Assembly (NCBI GenBank): GCA_013407085.1 | Contig: JACCGJ010000189.1 | Coordinates: 1 to 64,000 of the forward strand | Source: Atriophallophorus winterbourni | Lineage: Eukaryota > Platyhelminthes > Trematoda > Plagiorchiida > Microphallidae | Direction of reading: 5' to 3' | Length of the DNA: 64,000 nucleotides | The notes under the pieces: generated by a model | What the model saw: only the letters and a program-made list of their open reading frames with translations | Told to the model about the DNA's origin: nothing | Database searches by the model: none | Program-made: the position numbers and the translations under genes | Shown here: positions 12,251-22,419 of the stretch, piece after piece | Position numbering within the stretch: position 1 is the first letter of the stretch | How the letters are laid out: the number at the start of each line of letters is the position of its first letter

Positions 12251-13182
12251 CCACGAGGTTTAGGATACCTCCAAGAATGGGCTCAGTAAGATATCATGTA
12301 GCCCTGAGCTGTAAGCTCCAGTTACGATGTTTTTAAAAGTTAACCCAATTACCACTTTCTTCACTACAATGCACCCAACCAACTACGGGGCTTAAAGGAC
12401 GGTGATAAATTTTGTTCGTTGAGAATTACTTTTTCCTGATTTCATCAAGCTTACAAAATAACGCAAAATATTCACTTTTCCATCCAAATTTGAAGATTAA
12501 ATTAATAAATTCTTTTGGGAAATATCATTAATCATCGTATAAAATACACTTTGGAAAAACATTACAAACAAACAGACACATAATCAAGGCAACGCAACAC
12601 AAATGAGAACGTTATAGGGAAATACGTTGCTTAAAGTGCATTTTGCCCGATAATGGTCCATTTGAATTATTTATCACTGCGGAATAAATGGTTCCTTCCT
12701 TGACATGATGCTTCCAATCAGAGCAGTAAAATTTGATTGACGATCTGAATGATAAATCGCTTTTCTGTACAAATGATTCACGTGAAAATTGGAGTAAAAA
12801 CCAAAAGATTGAAACATTCCAGAGATTATTAGGATAGATGCTTGACAGAGGGGTTTGTGTAAATTGGTCTATGGTGTAATACCGCATTTTATGTAAATCA
12901 GAATGCCTTGCAATGTTTATTCTAGCATTTCGAATACTGTCGCATGAATTATTTCTTCAATATTTTGCTCACTACCTCCTCAAGCTTATATAAAATATTC
13001 ATTTATTTTCGATGAGATACTAATTTTCTTATCCGAAATAGGTTGACAGATGCACAGTGAGATCTGTATACCACAAGGCCAAGTACTAATTTAGCGAGGA
13101 GAAAGATACAGCATCATTTGCCGTTTTCAGTTGATGGTTACATTAGAGGATTTCAAGATACTTATTTATCCAGGTGAAATGA

Positions 13183-13565
13183 CATTCACATTAAGTAATA
13201 TGTTGCTCACATCCCCCGAACTTAAGAGCTTGACCAAGAACCAATATGTGATTCTGTGTTTGAACATCGTGGTTCGTTGTACGAACCCTATGTAACAGTG
13301 GCATTCAAGTTTAACTATGTTTTCCACTTATCCACTGTTTCAAGGCTCACTGAACCTAATATTACTGTCTCCACCAAATGACGGCAAACAGCCAGTAACC
13401 GGTAGTGGTGTGCCAGTGCGGGGGATGTGAGCAACACATTACTTTGGTCATCCATAAGCGCCTTGAGTGCGTGACCAAGAATCACTTTGTGATTCTGTGT
13501 TTGAACATCGTGGTTCGTTGTACAAACCATAACAGTGGCATTCACGTATAACATTGTTTGACATT
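13183..13565 (+). repeat. Class A repeat, ~1.5 tandem units (241 bp)
   Basis: The block gattctgtgtttgaacatcg occurs at 13250 and again at 13491, so the unit length is 241 bp. Between the copies at 13371-13409 lies the hammerhead region: CCAC, AAATGA in place of CTGATGA, stem II GGC-AAACA-GCC, then GTAACCGGTA and GTGG. The core is mutated. A further damaged copy follows at 13790-13880. Confidence 0.7.
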
Positions 13566-13789
13566 CCAATAAGTTAGAAAAATTGAACGTCTAGCAAACT
13601 CAAGTAAAACTGGGTCGCGATCCTAACACTCATGATTCATTTATGATCGCCAATGGCGGAAGGCGATCATGAACAAACTTATGTCAAATGGGCATTCGAA
13701 GCTACAAGTATTCTCTACGACACTTGATATAATAGAAAAGACCATTAGAAGCATATTAGAAAATACTTTGGAAAAGATGTTGAATACTG

Positions 13790-13880
13790 AACCTAACCAT
13801 ACTGTCTCTTCCCGATGATGACAAACAGTCAGAATCGGCCGTGGTGTGTAAGTGCGAGAGATGTGAGCATCACATTAATT
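13790..13880 (+). repeat. Class A hammerhead repeat, partial
   Basis: CGATGA, then a perfect stem II TGAC-AAACA-GTCA, then GAATCGGCC and GTGG. Stem II is intact but differs in sequence from the neighbouring copies, so base pairing has been kept while sequence changed. Confidence 0.5.
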
Positions 13881-15004
13881 TGATATTGAATGCTGTTTTC
13901 TATACAACGTAGGACGTAGATGGGGTCAGGTTTGACCATATCTGTATCGCATCTACGCTGAAACAGTTGTGAATAGCAAGGCTGGTATAAATGACTTTGA
14001 TAAGATGGATAGAGGGGACATGGTCAAAATCTATCGCTCGATTCTACAGCGGCTATACCTTGGTACACATCATCTCTAACGTACATGATACCAACATGTC
14101 TTTGCCTGTCTATCGCCCCACTTAGCGGTTGTCGCAGTCTACATCTTACCAGCTCGAATTGGGATCCCAAAAAATCGTCACACACATTAGCTATTTGATT
14201 TATCTCTTGCATTTGGTTGGAGGTAGCTTAGGCACTACAAGCAAAATGCCACTACACAATTGTCACTACCGATTCTGTTAAAGTCAATTTTGTATAAAGA
14301 ATTTAAAAGAAATTTTCCTGAAAAAATCTTGGTTCCTTTTTTAACCAAACGGTGATAAATTATTAAACAATTTTTGCTTGTGCACTTGAGGATTAGCACA
14401 TTATTTCTGTCCAACTCGCAGGGAAAATTGCCGCGATGGGTTCATTCTTTTGGGACTTAGCCCATTTTTTCTAGAGAAATAGTTTGCTAGTTCCACGCTA
14501 CACCGTTTCGTCAACATTCAGATCCAATTCGGTTAGCGTTTAGGTTAAATAAAATCTTCGCAGTCTACTTGTATCGTAAAACGTTAATAGGTATCGAAAA
14601 TCTTTGATTTACAAAATGTTGTTCATGCGATTGTGATGTACATCCATGGTCTACATCGAGAGAAGGAGGCCAACAACATATCAAATATTAAATCCACGTC
14701 ATATGTTGGATGTATTACGATTGAATTGGTGGGTTTAGAGGACAAGATTTAAATTGAAATGATAAACACATCAAGTACATCTAGATCCAGGAACATTATA
14801 CTCTATAATGTATGACATATTGACTTCTAACCATTAAATAAAGTCGCTATTTCCGGTCAGTCTCGAGACTATCATGGAACGCATATTGATTACCGTTTTA
14901 GTAGTTCTATTTGGACCCGATGAAGATGGAGTCCACGGGGTTTGGTTATGTTACTTCCACCTCATTTACATCTCGTTTCGCGATTACATATCGAGTGTTT
15001 TATC

Positions 15005-15110
15005 GTAAATGACTGTGGTAGAACAGCGAAGTTGATGTTCCACTTTGAATGAAACGGCCCGGGTTCGAATCTCACCGTGGTTGAGCGTTTCGCGAAAATT
15101 TCTCAACTCA
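15005..15110 (+). repeat. tRNA-derived SINE (candidate)
   Basis: B-box-like GGGTTCGAATCTC at about 15061, preceded about 45 nt upstream by an A-box-like GTGGTAGAACAGCG. The tail ctcaactcagattc resembles that of the copy at 18770-18960. Confidence 0.45.
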
Positions 15111-15269
15111 GATTCCAAATGGGTACCGACAATAGTTTGAAAATTGACTGTGACAGCAGAGCACGCATTCTAGTGGGTGAATTTATATTTTAGAGGTGAA
15201 AAGAGGATTACATCAAGTCAATCGAGACCAAATCGCATTTCCTGCCAGAACGTTTTTTTTACCTCAATG

Positions 15270-15575
15270 ACACTTTCCCCGCGTCACCCCCCGCGGCTTC
15301 ACACAAACTTGCCGATTACGTTCCAATTCATCCCTGATGTCAACCTCTCTAACGTATATCACATTCGCCCCACAAATCAAGAGAATGCCAACCAGTCAAA
15401 CGCGTTTATTATACGTACGACAAAGATAAAAATCTCGTCATTACATCCCAGTCCTCGACATGTCTGCGTCGGTTGTCAATTCGATCTGGTTTGTCAATCG
15501 ATTTCGTCCCAATTGGTTCATTTCCAAACCTCAATACGCTGAGCTCGTTTGACCGAGCTTAGAGAATTGCATATC
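15270..15575 (+). repeat. Unclassified dispersed repeat R, copy 2
   Basis: Segment 15467-15570 (ggttgtcaattcgatctgg through gaattgcatatcgttcgat) is the complement of 39270-39400. The open frame over it (15177-15542) is incidental. Confidence 0.5.
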
Positions 15576-16924
15576 GTTCGATGGTGACTGACGGTGCCCA
15601 GTGCATGTTGTTGCTCAAACCGTTCTCCTGCAATACTTCCGAATTATCACAGGTTCGCTAGTATCATCCGCAGTCGTTTCGACGTGGCCTGATCATGTTT
15701 TGATCAAACATCCACAGATGAACACAGGTCCTTTTGATCACAATGGTATCAAAAAGAATAAAAAAATGCGTTGCTTTATTTGGAATGCCTAAATTTAATG
15801 TTGACACAAGTATATCATTCGTTTTGTGGTAGCAGACGCGCTCGTTAACACTACTTCCACATACTGATGATAACATCTCGTAATCAATCACAATAGTAAT
15901 AAATGGAAGTCCCGAATAGGTTGAAATGGCACCGAAACACGTTTAACTGCTGAAGTAACGAATATTGAAGTATTGATCGCAGCATGGTCTTTCAACCGTA
16001 TTATAATAAATGTACAAAACTCACCATTGTAAAAGAGATTGATGTTTGCACTCAGTTCGTGTTTCGCGAAACACAGCAATAGTCCCCACTTTGCGTAAAT
16101 AAATTTTCGTGAAATAACCTTATTTATTTTGCTGCGAATACTTTAGTTGCGTTATTCATTTGTAAGACCACGTGCTGAGTAAAAAAGTCGTATCAAAATG
16201 AAGTCAAACTTAAGCCTTATTTATTCCGCACATATCACAGAAACTGTCTTGAAACAACACGTGTTTTATGTGATAGACTTATTTATTGTTACCCTGGTAG
16301 ACTTCCTTCCTAACGCACAAGCATGCACTCGAATGCTAATCATCAACGAAGACTCGATCGAAACCTTACACACTGCCACCCAGAAGGGCTCTTTATTGAT
16401 GGTCATTAGTTCCGTTTGACTTAGCATATCTTTGTTACGCGACAATTGTCACTGAACAACTAAGATCAACTTGATATGATTTGTATAATTTATCGTTTCT
16501 ATTTTCTGATCACGATGGACTGATTTATGAACTAGCAGTACAATGAAGCGTCATCTTCGAGGTGTTTGTTGAACATAGATCATGCCGAGAGCGTCCAAAT
16601 GATACTGATTGACCGAGTAATGCTTATCACAACCGGATATTACCACCGAATCAGTCTGTATTGTCATTTGAAACTGTGCACAGCTTGAGATACTTATGCG
16701 CTTGGTCGGTCACGACCGAAGGAGGCCAACACAGTCCAAAAGTGAAATTTCGAATGAAGCTTCTTTATTCTTTTTTTATTCTTCCTCTTACACGTATCCG
16801 ATTCAAAACATTTGATCCTATTCTAAATACTTCAATGCCATTGACTTTTTAAAATCTCTATATAAAACCCACCTCATTTCTCTCAATATCAATTTTAATA
16901 TCAATTTCAAACGTTGAATCACAG

Positions 16925-17808
16925 GTCCTAAGAATCGCCCGTGTTGAAAAACGTCATTCAGGTGTTTACATATGCAAAGCCGAAGCAACAAATTTTCCCG
17001 ATCACTCGAGTTATGACAACGAGCATGCCCCGGCTTCGATACTTATTCAACTTCAGGCAATTCGCGGGATCGTTTTCACACCCCCACGTTTGCTTCCGGG
17101 CAGTCCGAGGGAAGTGCACACGCCACCGAAACACGAAACTGGTTTCAATGGTCAGAGTTATTCATTTAAAAAGCGGCCATATTGGGTAGAAAAAAATTAC
17201 GCCCCCATGATGCCGTCAGCGAGGTATTACATGTTACCAGGCACAAGGAATCCATTGATGGCGGAAAAGCTTGCAGGACCAAGTGCGACTTTCCGTTCCG
17301 CTAAACCCGTCATAAAAGAGGGTGGCAAGCTTGTGCTGGAATGCGAAGCAAGAGGAAATCCCAGTCCGCGAATAATTTGGTTTCGAGGTGGAGTCGGTGT
17401 GTCCTCGTTGGATAACGGAAATTCTGCCAACTTTGATCATAATATAAAGCAAACTTTGGAACATACTTCCTTGGATGAGGTTCGCCCACAACTTGGGATT
17501 CAAATAACCGATAATGGTGTGATACTGAACGAGATAACATCTGTGTCCAGCGAAGCGGAAACCGTAGAGAGACAACAAGAAAGTCAGGACGAACCAGCGG
17601 AAACGATCGTCGAGGGTTCCCATTCGAAACTTGGACGATTTGGATTAACAGTTAGCAGGCGCACTGATGCAACCGGTGAACCTGTAATCAGTGTTTCTCG
17701 CTTGACGATTTCACAGTTGAAGCCATGGGATGCAACACGATATACGTGTCTGGCGTTGCTTGATTTGAGTAACTACGGTGGTTCGGGGAACTTTACCGAT
17801 GTTGGCAG
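16925..17808 (+). CDS. Ig-domain protein, second visible exon
   Basis: This 294-codon exon plus 2 nt follows acceptor aatcacag (phase 0) and ends before donor gttagt at 17809 (phase 2). It completes the Ig domain begun at 3014-3538 (VLRIARVEKRHSGVYICKAEA). After a basic, proline-rich linker of about 85 residues it gives a further Ig domain: EGGKLVLECEARGNPSPRIIWF (strands B-C with Cys and the core Trp), a loop of about 100 polar residues, then SVSRLTISQLKPWDATRYTC (strands E-F). The unusually long C'-D insertions in two consecutive domains set this protein apart from ordinary tandem-Ig adhesion molecules. The second half of the frame begins without an ATG, as expected for an internal exon. 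The next exon must supply one base to complete the split codon. Confidence 0.8.
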
Positions 17809-18234
17809 GTTAGTTTGTATCAATTATTGTTGACCAACTGTGACTTAGGTGGGGCGAAAAGTAACGAATTCATCTGGTCAGGTGTGGACATTAACATTGC
17901 ATGTTGTTTGTTAGCATACATACGTTCATTGCGTGATTTCGTTGGTAGTAGCGATCTTGGTGAATAGCAACGGCGTAAAACTCGTTTCGTTTTTTTTAAT
18001 TGACAGGCTGAAGCCATTCACTCACAAAACGGTCTCAAATATATACACTATATGAGGCGTTCTAGCTGCGTGTTTGCTGTCCAAATGAAAAGATGGCGAT
18101 TTGATTATTTCAAATGTACCTAAAGTTCATAGCTCCTTCATGGCTCCTTCTGAACTGGTCGGGCAAACAAAGCTACTCAAATGTGCCAGTCTGGAGAACA
18201 GTTCATAAACGCTTAATTGCGATCGGTCAAATTT
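17809..18234 (+). other. Intron sequence, no feature seen
   Basis: Follows the phase-2 donor of the Ig exon. I see no exon or repeat here. Confidence 0.4.
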
Positions 18235-18430
18235 TGGACGGTAGCCCAGGTCGTTAAGGCGTGGGACTACAATGGTGATTGTCGGGGGTTCGAGTCCCAC
18301 CCGAAACGAAGGATATGCACTGCTGATGAGCTCTAGTAAGAGCGAAACTCGAGTCCAGTGCTTCCATTATGGACCGTCGTGATCAACATTGTGAATAGTT
18401 CGATGGGCTTGGCACGGACGAGTAGTCACA
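18235..18430 (+). repeat. tRNA-like SINE carrying a hammerhead (Sm-alpha-like)
   Basis: An A-box-like stretch (GTAGCCCAGG) starts at 18241 and a B box GGTTCGAGTCCC lies at 18288-18299, the layout of an RNA polymerase III-transcribed SINE. Directly downstream is a perfect hammerhead ribozyme (separate entry). This tRNA-like head plus hammerhead body is the organisation known for the schistosome Sm-alpha family. A degenerate inverted copy lies at 44041-44165. The 3' limit is uncertain. Confidence 0.75.
18317..18361 (+). ncRNA. Hammerhead ribozyme, type I, apparently intact
   Basis: All conserved elements are present with no mismatch. Stem I is GCACTG (18317-18322) paired with CAGTGC (18356-18361), 6 bp. 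The core CTGATGA is at 18323-18329. Stem II is GCTC (18330-18333) paired with GAGC (18340-18343) around the loop TAGTAA. GAAA is at 18344-18347. Stem III is the self-complementary ACTCGAGT (18347-18354). The cleavage triplet GTC ends at 18355, so self-cleavage is expected between 18355 and 18356. The stem III palindrome has no loop, so activity may be best in a dimeric transcript, as in schistosome and Penelope hammerheads. Confidence 0.9.
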
Positions 18431-18769
18431 AATAGTTCATAGACATTTTAGCGGTACACGATCATTGACATTCATGGTTGCCAAGGATTGCGAAGCATGC
18501 TCTTATGTTGCTCACTCTACTTCAAATTCCGCCATTTGCGAATCGCAAATCTTCATAAATAAAGTAGTTTTCTAAAATTTCTACAGAGCAGTCAAACACC
18601 CTCTAGTTTACTTCACGCAATAGTGGAATGTTACTTAGCTACTATCCGAAACTTTAGCGATACAGCTCTTAGCTTGATCGATAATCTTAGTGTAGTACAT
18701 TTACCCAAGCTTGCTTCTGCTAAATCTTGTTAATCTTAACTCAAACAAGTTAACCACTGAAACAGAGTC

Positions 18770-18960
18770 AACATAACGATTATGACGTTCGATCTTCAAT
18801 CGGAAGGTTTAGGTTTGTATCCCGTCCGGTTACACCCTTATGGAAACGTGTTAACTCAGATTCATACTGTATAGAGGTGATACAATGAATGTCACAAATA
18901 GTTGAGATCACTGCGACTGCCTGAAATTCGGACCATTCGGTGAAATTCAATCACCTCTCC
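18770..18960 (+). repeat. tRNA-derived SINE (candidate)
   Basis: B-box-like GGTTTGTATCCC at about 18812, followed by gttaactcagattc, shared with the copies at 15005 and 52806. The A box is weak. Confidence 0.4.
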
Positions 18961-19482
18961 GGTTTCATCCCACGGAAACCTCACATAATTGCAAGGCACA
19001 GCGGTCTAGTAAACATTAAATATTACACTTTATCCAGAAGTAAGCTCGTTCGCCGATAGTGCTCTGCAAATAACAACAAATTCAAACTTCTAGTGGCGGC
19101 TTGTGATACCCAATACGAATACAATTCCACGGAGCGTACCAAAGGTTTGCCCACCCGGAGAATAGTGATTTTTCAACATCTAACATACTTTCAAAATACA
19201 CGGATTTCCTTGAAACAGTGTGCCTCTTGTAGTTGATAGGCCCCACGTATGACGATGCGGAATAAATACTTGATATCGAATGGTACGCCGTGAAACAACA
19301 TATATAAATCACCCAGATACAATTTAATTTTATAACTTTGCCAAGTGTGTTGGGATGTATGTTACAGAATGAGTCACGGAGCTCTGACATAAAGTACTTT
19401 CTCAATTCAGGATTCAAACCTTAACATCCAATCACATTCCAAACCAAGGGACTCTGTGAAAGACGTGTATGAATATAAGTGA

Positions 19483-19800
19483 ATGCTCAAAGTGATGTGT
19501 TGATCACATCCCCCGAAATTACACTCCACTACCGGTTTTTGGTTGTTTGCCGTCATCAGGTGGAGACAGTAAGATTAGGTTCAGTGAGCCTTGACCACGA
19601 ATCACTATGTGATTCTGTGTTTGAACATCGTGGTTCGTTGTACGAACCCTATACAACAGTGGCATACAAGTATACTCTTGTTTACCATTTATCAAATGTT
19701 TCAAGGCTCACTAAACCTAATCTTACTGTCTCCACCGGATGACGGCAAACAGCCAGAAACAGGTAGTGGTGTCTAAGGGATGGGGATGTGAGCACCATAC
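19483..19800. repeat. Class A hammerhead repeats, inverted pair
   Basis: A minus-strand hammerhead-like unit (19525-19566: CTGATGA, GGC/ACC-type stem II, AAAACCGGTA, GTGG) faces a plus-strand one (19731-19770: CCGGATGA in place of CTGATGA, GGC-AAACA-GCC, GAAACAGGTA, GTGG). The shared arm between them includes tttgaacatcgtggttcgtt. Each copy has one or two core changes. Head-to-head pairing of these units recurs at 62967-63161. Confidence 0.65.
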
Positions 19801-19868
19801 TACATAAGTGAATGCAGTTCACGAACGTTTGGCTTGCTAATAACTACTCCACACAAGTACCGACTTAG

Positions 19869-20088
19869 TAGGTATGCTCAGCGTTGCTCTGAAAACTGCG
19901 CACATTTAATTACATTTAAGGCGACATCACCTGTCTGCCAACTCCAAAGCGAAAATGAATTTCGATCGAATCAATTCAAAGGATATAAAGCAGTCGGAGA
20001 ATCAAACCGAGGATACCTATGCGACATGAAACTTTTTAAATCGACCCTAAAATCACATATCGCATTCCTGGTTGTCACTTTACAATGA
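19869..20088 (+). CDS. Possible further exon of the Ig gene
   Basis: An open frame follows an acceptor-like cttag at 19868 and needs exactly one base to complete the split codon left at 17808, so the phase fits. It encodes a cysteine-bearing stretch (RCSENCAHLITF, SPVCQLQ, GYLCDMKLFKS) that loosely recalls a Kazal module (C-x3-C ... PVC ... C), but the canonical spacing and the last cysteine are missing. It ends in TGA at 20086. No strong donor is visible. It may be chance. Confidence 0.2.
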
Positions 20089-20309
20089 TATAAATTGAAA
20101 GTGGCGTATTTCTACGTAATATCTTGTTCATGCTTATGTTAAATATCATTCAGGTTACATTGTACATTTTGACTTTTCAAAAGTTATTCATGAGGCTTAG
20201 CTGTGTATTTTAAAATGTTATAGTTCCGAAAGGACAGCTGTTCTTCGTAGCTCGATTTTCAAGAAATTAATCACTATTTACAAAGGTAGAAAAAGAACAG
20301 TGATATATA

Positions 20310-21525
20310 TATATATTCAATTTAAAGGTCTAAAAAGCATATGGCTCTACCAAAACCATAGAATAATATGGAAATTACGAATAACATAGGTAGTAAAACG
20401 GGATTTGTTTACTTATTGAGTGGTTCAGGAATAAGGTTAAAATCCATAGGGCAGAAAATGTTTTCAATCGGTTGCGTGGCACATGTAAATCTATGGGGTC
20501 AAGATGTATAGTTTACCTCGATGCATGGGTTCAAAGTTCAAATCTTTAATGGTGTAGGTTCAATGTTTGGATTAGTCGACATGAATTTGTCCAAGTTCGA
20601 TTAGAATATATCCAATTTGGGTGAATGTGCAACATTACAGGGGAGGGAGTTTTTGGTAAAACATACACATACAGAATAAAAATACCTTCGACAGTTCATC
20701 CTCGAGTCGGGAATAAGTACTGTGAAGTCATGACTCCGTCTGGTTCGGGGTGGTAGTCGTGTGAATAGTTTATTCAGGGGATGCTTCGGGGTATGCAGTA
20801 TGTTGAACATAAGAATCAAATCACCTCTATTGATGACCTTCGGTAGCCAGGGTGACCAAGCCTGAACCGCATACTCCATCGTTGGACTCAATTACGTATT
20901 AATTATTCGATGAACAGTTTGCTTCGTGACACTCCCGAACACGCGTTTTAGCAGAAGCAGTACTCTTGACGTTTTTTCATAGATAGCCGTCGCGTTGTGT
21001 AACGGTTTCAAAATTCTGCTCACCCACACACCCAAGTCCCTCTCCTTGCCAGTGCTTTCAAGAAAATGGGAACCAAGGGTGTACGAGAAGTGGCAATGTC
21101 GTCCAACAGTCAATACCTTGCATTTTCTGACATTGAAATAGAGTTCATTTCTAACTGACCAGTCCTGTAAGGACCACGAAGTCCAGCTGAAGCTGTCTGC
21201 AATCCTCAGTTGTGCGTACTTGTGTCCACAGCTTGATGTCATCCGCAAATAACAAGATTTTGCAGCGAACAAATTTAGGTAAATCGTTTACATAGATCAG
21301 GGAAAGAATTGGTCCAAGCACTGATCCCTGCGGCACCCCACTCGTTACTGCAATGGGTCGTGACAAAGCAACATGAACCCTTATTCGAATGACACGGTCG
21401 CGGAGGTAATCCCCCAATCAGGCTAATAACGAACCCTTGATGCCACATCGCTCCATTTTTTGTAAAAACAGACTGTGATTGACATGGTCGAATGCTTTTG
21501 ACATATCAAGATAACAGGCGTGTAT
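20310..21525 (-). mobile_element. CR1-like LINE, RT 3' half, broken
   Basis: On the minus strand: GVPQGSVLGPI, LLFADDIKLWTQV (the catalytic FADD), then VFGSVTKQTVHRIINT, YAVQAWSPWL and RRYFYSVCVCF. It has frame breaks near 21150 and 20890. It closely matches the plus-strand copy 27260-29235. The 5' end is truncated near 21525, within the conserved MSKAFDHVNHS block of the RT. Confidence 0.85.
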
Positions 21526-21654
21526 GAGTAAAGTCATGAATTTTGTTATACTGAACTTTTTTGTGTGTACGTTGTATCAAATTTCACGACAAAATTCAGA
21601 AATAAATGGCCACAACCTTACAGGGAGCATGCGGTTAAGTGTGCATAAACAATA

Positions 21655-21770
21655 TTATACGGTAGTGGTGCATAAGGGATGGGGATATGAGCACCACAAT
21701 ACATTGGTCTTTTATAAGCGCTTCGAGCTCTTCACCACGAATCACTATGAGATTATTTTATTAGAGTTGT
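21655..21770 (+). repeat. Class A repeat, partial
   Basis: Contains ggtagtggtgcataagggatg and the diverged atcactatgagatt arm. The hammerhead core is missing. Confidence 0.5.
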
Positions 21771-22419
21771 CCAATGTTATTCATATATTTATTCATATTT
21801 ATACGTCGATAAAAAGGCTGTGATTTACGAGACCCACAAAAAAGCACTTTGCGTCGAATCATAAAAATATCATAAAATATTGTTCCAGACTATTAGCAAA
21901 CGAAAAATCTTACTTGTTCACGTGAGCATCTAGTGATTTTATTAATAGCGTCAACGGTATCAGATAGTATCACGCGAGCATGCAAACTGTTACTCAATTG
22001 TACAGTGAGGATAGAAAATGGGTATTTGGAGCAACTCAACCTGCTATGTTGTTGATAGAGGTTTAACAGGTGACTGCGCAGCTGTGTTTTATGATACAGA
22101 TATTAAATTGTCTGCAAGGATGGGTTCAAGATTCAATATTCAAGAATTTATGGTCACAAAACGCACATAGCTTCACAATTACCATATCATAGTAATAGGT
22201 TCAAGATTCAAGATTCAAGATTTATGGTTAAAAAAGCAAATTGCTGTACAATACCATAGGATATACGTATAAAAAATTATAAATAAAAAAATCGTTACTT
22301 GTATGATCATATCCATGTTCTTCATAGTTGGAGCAAAAATAATCCTCAATGGCAACACAGACTGAGGGAAAAGAATCTTTGGATGGACGGTAGTTCCGTG
22401 CGTTAAAAAAATATAGACA

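Larger units (their letters stand above)
3539..16924 (+). other. 13.4-kb intron of the Ig gene
   Basis: The phase-0 donor at 3539 (gtgagt) and the phase-0 acceptor before 16925 (aatcacag) join two halves of one Ig domain, so this whole stretch reads as a single intron. It holds the repeats listed separately at 4985, 6199, 7020, 7500, 9020, 9590, 11017, 12045, 13183, 13790, 15005 and 15270. The parts 3600-4980, 5400-6190, 8070-9015, 9910-11010, 13890-15000 and 15580-16920 show no convincing exon or repeat. Confidence 0.6.

Noticed and set aside
12612..12887. Possible minus-strand exon (SDLSFRSSIKFYCSDWKHH) after a TTGTACAG acceptor
   Set aside because: The donor is weak (GTATTT), it lies antisense inside the Ig intron, and no partner exon is evident.
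15005..15095. Possible tRNA gene
   Set aside because: A and B boxes are recognisable, but the acceptor and anticodon stems do not form; treated as a SINE.
15177..15542. 121-codon plus-strand frame
   Set aside because: It overlies repeat R, whose other copies do not keep the frame.
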